DNA from: Bdellovibrionales bacterium
Lineage (GTDB): Bacteria > Bdellovibrionota > Bdellovibrionia > Bdellovibrionales > UBA1609
Reading direction: 5' to 3'
Length of the DNA: 6,985 bases
Assembly: GCA_020434645.1 (NCBI GenBank)
Contig: JAGRAK010000104.1
Location: 1-6,985, forward strand
This document shows, in pieces, positions 5,702 through 6,985 of the stretch. Both the position numbers and the translations under genes were made by a program. Under the pieces are notes generated by a model that saw only the letters and a list, made by a program, of their open reading frames with translations, had not been told where the DNA came from and ran no database searches. Positions within the stretch are counted from its first letter, which is position 1; the number at the start of each line of letters is the position of its first letter.

Positions 5702-6803
5702 AATTCAAATTGCTTATAATAAAATTGTTCAACATATAGGTCATAACAATAATATTGATATTTCTAGTCTACCCGCTGCTGATGCCCACAATGATTTACA
5801 ATCACAAGTTAAAAAACTATTGAGCGAGCAGCACTCAAACTTGCCAAATAAAGCAAAAGAGCGCCTGACTCATGAATTTTTCTCTGCTGGCCCACTTGAA
5901 ACTTTGATTCATGATCCAGAAGTTACTGAGATTATTGTCAATGGTCCTGAAACTATCTGGTACGAAAAGCGTGGTGAACTTCATGAATTTGATGATCACT
6001 TTTTTTCACCTATTAGTTTTCAAAATTTTTTACAAAGATTAACAACTGAATCCCGAATCCAAGTTCATTTGGATCGACCATTTACTGACGGATACTGGCG
6101 GCAGTACCGGGTACATGTCATTATCCCCCCTCTTGCTCAAGGCGGAGCCCATCTTTCACTTCGCCGCCACCCCGAAAACCCGTGGTCACTCACGCGTTTA
6201 GAGGACGTGGGATGGGCTTCGCCAAAGGCTCTCAAAACTATTCGCGATATGATTAAAAACAAAATGACATTTTTAATTATCGGCTCAACGGGTACCGGTA
6301 AAACTTCGGTGCTGTCAGCCTGCATGCAAGAACTGAAATCCACCGAGCGCGTCGTGATTATTGAAGACACCAGTGAAATTCACCTACCCAATAAGTTATC
6401 AGTGAAACTCTTAGCTCGGCAGGATTCTCAAGGATTACTCAGTAATATTGACCAATGTGAGCTGTTGAAACAATCACTTCGCATGCGCCCCGATCGCATT
6501 GTAATGGGTGAGGTTCGTGGTGCCGAAGCAAAAGATCTGATCATGGCTTTTTCAACCGGCCACTCGGGTGGCATGGGCACTCTTCATGCTGACAATGCCA
6601 GACAAGCCCTATATCGCCTTGAGATGTTGATACAAATGGGCGCACCACAATGGTCGGTGCAAGCTATCCGTCATTTAATATATTTTGGAGTTCAAGGAAT
6701 TATCACAGTGAAGCGCGTGAACGGCCATCGCCAGCTGGCGGCCATACACCGTATTACGACTCTTGAAGAAACTGGCTTTTGCTTAGAGAGCTTGGAGATA
6801 TAA
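5694..6803 (+). CDS. cpaF: CpaF/TadA-type secretion ATPase
   Basis: This 369-residue cytoplasmic AAA-like motor belongs to the type II/IV secretion ATPase family. An in-frame ATG at 5643 would add 17 residues, but it lies deep in the secretin gene and has no ribosome binding site. The ATG at 5694, in the overlap ATGACTGA with the secretin stop, is the natural coupled start. The N-terminal domain (about 40-160) has DPEVTEIIVNGPETIW and VHVIIPPLAQGGAHLSLRRHP, as CpaF proteins do. Motifs in order: Walker A GSTGTGKT (197-204, Lys203), Asp-box IIEDTSEI (Glu224), LRMRPDRIVMGEVRGAEA with Walker B and Glu273, and the His-box TGHSGGMGTLHAD (288-300). All key residues are present, so it should be active as a hexamer. 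It is shorter than many CpaF proteins, mostly at the N-terminus. TadB/TadC genes, which usually follow cpaF, are absent here. Confidence 0.94.
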   Translation: MTEIQIAYNKIVQHIGHNNNIDISSLPAADAHNDLQSQVKKLLSEQHSNLPNKAKERLTHEFFSAGPLETLIHDPEVTEIIVNGPETIWYEKRGELHEFDDHFFSPISFQNFLQRLTTESRIQVHLDRPFTDGYWRQYRVHVIIPPLAQGGAHLSLRRHPENPWSLTRLEDVGWASPKALKTIRDMIKNKMTFLIIGSTGTGKTSVLSACMQELKSTERVVIIEDTSEIHLPNKLSVKLLARQDSQGLLSNIDQCELLKQSLRMRPDRIVMGEVRGAEAKDLIMAFSTGHSGGMGTLHADNARQALYRLEMLIQMGAPQWSVQAIRHLIYFGVQGIITVKRVNGHRQLAAIHRITTLEETGFCLESLEI

Positions 6804-6814
6804 TCTCTAAGCTC
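6788..6814. terminator. Strong hairpin between convergent genes, likely shared transcript 3' end
   Basis: GAGCTTGGAGAT (6788-6799) pairs with ATCTCTAAGCTC (6803-6814) over 12 positions, with one G-U pair and a 3-base ATA loop. It spans the last ATPase codons, its TAA stop (6801-6803) and the stop of the opposing gene (6809-6807). An overlapping alternative pairs GCTTAGAGA (6781-6789) with TCTCTAAGC (6804-6812). Neither strand has a T-run after it, so it may need Rho or act as an RNA-stabilising end. Confidence 0.55.
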
Positions 6815-6962
6815 GTAGGTCTAAATGTTGACCAACCATAAGTTCATCATCACTTGATTCACGAGAGTCTGCACTTAAATCAAGAACTCCCAATTCTTGA
6901 TCAGCATCATCTAAATCAACATCATTGATATCCACATTTTCAGCAGAAGTATCCACTCTCAT
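6807..6962 (-). CDS. Very acidic small protein, or the acidic C-terminal tail of a longer protein
   Basis: Read on the - strand, an ATG at 6962 opens a 51-codon frame ending in TAG 3 bases from the ATPase stop. GAGGG lies 4 bases before the ATG, which favours a separate small gene. However, the same frame stays open for the remaining 7 codons to the window edge, so this could instead be the end of a longer gene. The 51 residues include 16 Asp/Glu (clusters DINDVDLDDADQE and SRESSDDE) and only 3 Arg, with no Lys, no Cys, no signal peptide and no membrane segment. I recognise no family. Acidic tails of this kind are often disordered and bind basic partners, but no function can be assigned. Confidence 0.6.
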   Translation of the reverse strand: MRVDTSAENVDINDVDLDDADQELGVLDLSADSRESSDDELMVGQHLDLRA

Positions 6963-6966
6963 TTTA

Positions 6967-6971
6967 CCCTC
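6967..6971 (-). promoter_or_regulatory. Possible ribosome binding site for the acidic small protein
   Basis: GAGGG on the - strand lies 4 bases before the ATG at 6962. It is the main evidence that translation starts here and not further upstream beyond the window edge. Confidence 0.4.
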
Positions 6972-6985
6972 ATTTATTTCATCAG

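Overview
The window holds five complete protein genes on the + strand, with a partial gene at each edge on the - strand. Base composition is moderately AT-rich. A gene set of abundant secreted proteins, a subtilase, a Tad-type secretin and a CpaF ATPase would suit a Gram-negative bacterium such as a member of the Bdellovibrionota. That placement is an impression from gene content and codon style, not a proven assignment. The secretin does show that the cell has an outer membrane. I see no rRNA, tRNA, CRISPR array, transposase or attachment site. No stretch longer than about 165 bases lacks a gene.

Layout. Positions 1-569 (-) carry the N-terminal 189 codons of a secreted coiled-coil protein that starts at GTG and runs off the left edge. 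A 165-base divergent spacer follows. Positions 735-1835 (+) encode a soluble receiver-histidine kinase hybrid that begins without a visible ribosome binding site. After a 152-base spacer, 1988-2467 (+) encodes a small secreted protein whose C-terminal third is about half tyrosine. Four tandem stop codons follow it, and the start of an exported subtilisin-family protease (2473-4260) lies inside them. A 121-base spacer holds a 12-bp palindrome and an 8-bp-stem hairpin. It leads to a CpaC/RcpA-type secretin (4382-5701) that overlaps a CpaF/TadA-type secretion ATPase (5694-6803) by 8 bases. A strong hairpin sits between the convergent stop codons of the ATPase and a very acidic small reading frame (6807-6962, -), which may continue past the right edge.

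How the genes may work together. The Tyr-rich protein and the subtilase look translationally coupled, and both carry export signals. The simplest reading is an extracytoplasmic module in which the protease handles the Tyr-rich protein or shares its target. The secretin and ATPase form a second coupled pair, the outer-membrane pore and cytoplasmic motor of a Tad/Flp pilus or a related secretion machine. The pair is isolated here: no prepilin, prepilin peptidase, CpaB, CpaE or TadB/TadC platform genes are next to it, and a convergent gene closes the operon directly after the ATPase. The kinase could control neighbouring genes, but nothing in the sequence proves a link.

The most unusual items are the platform-less secretin-ATPase pair, a subtilase with a beta-sandwich-like region placed inside its catalytic domain, and the Tyr-rich protein coupled to that protease.
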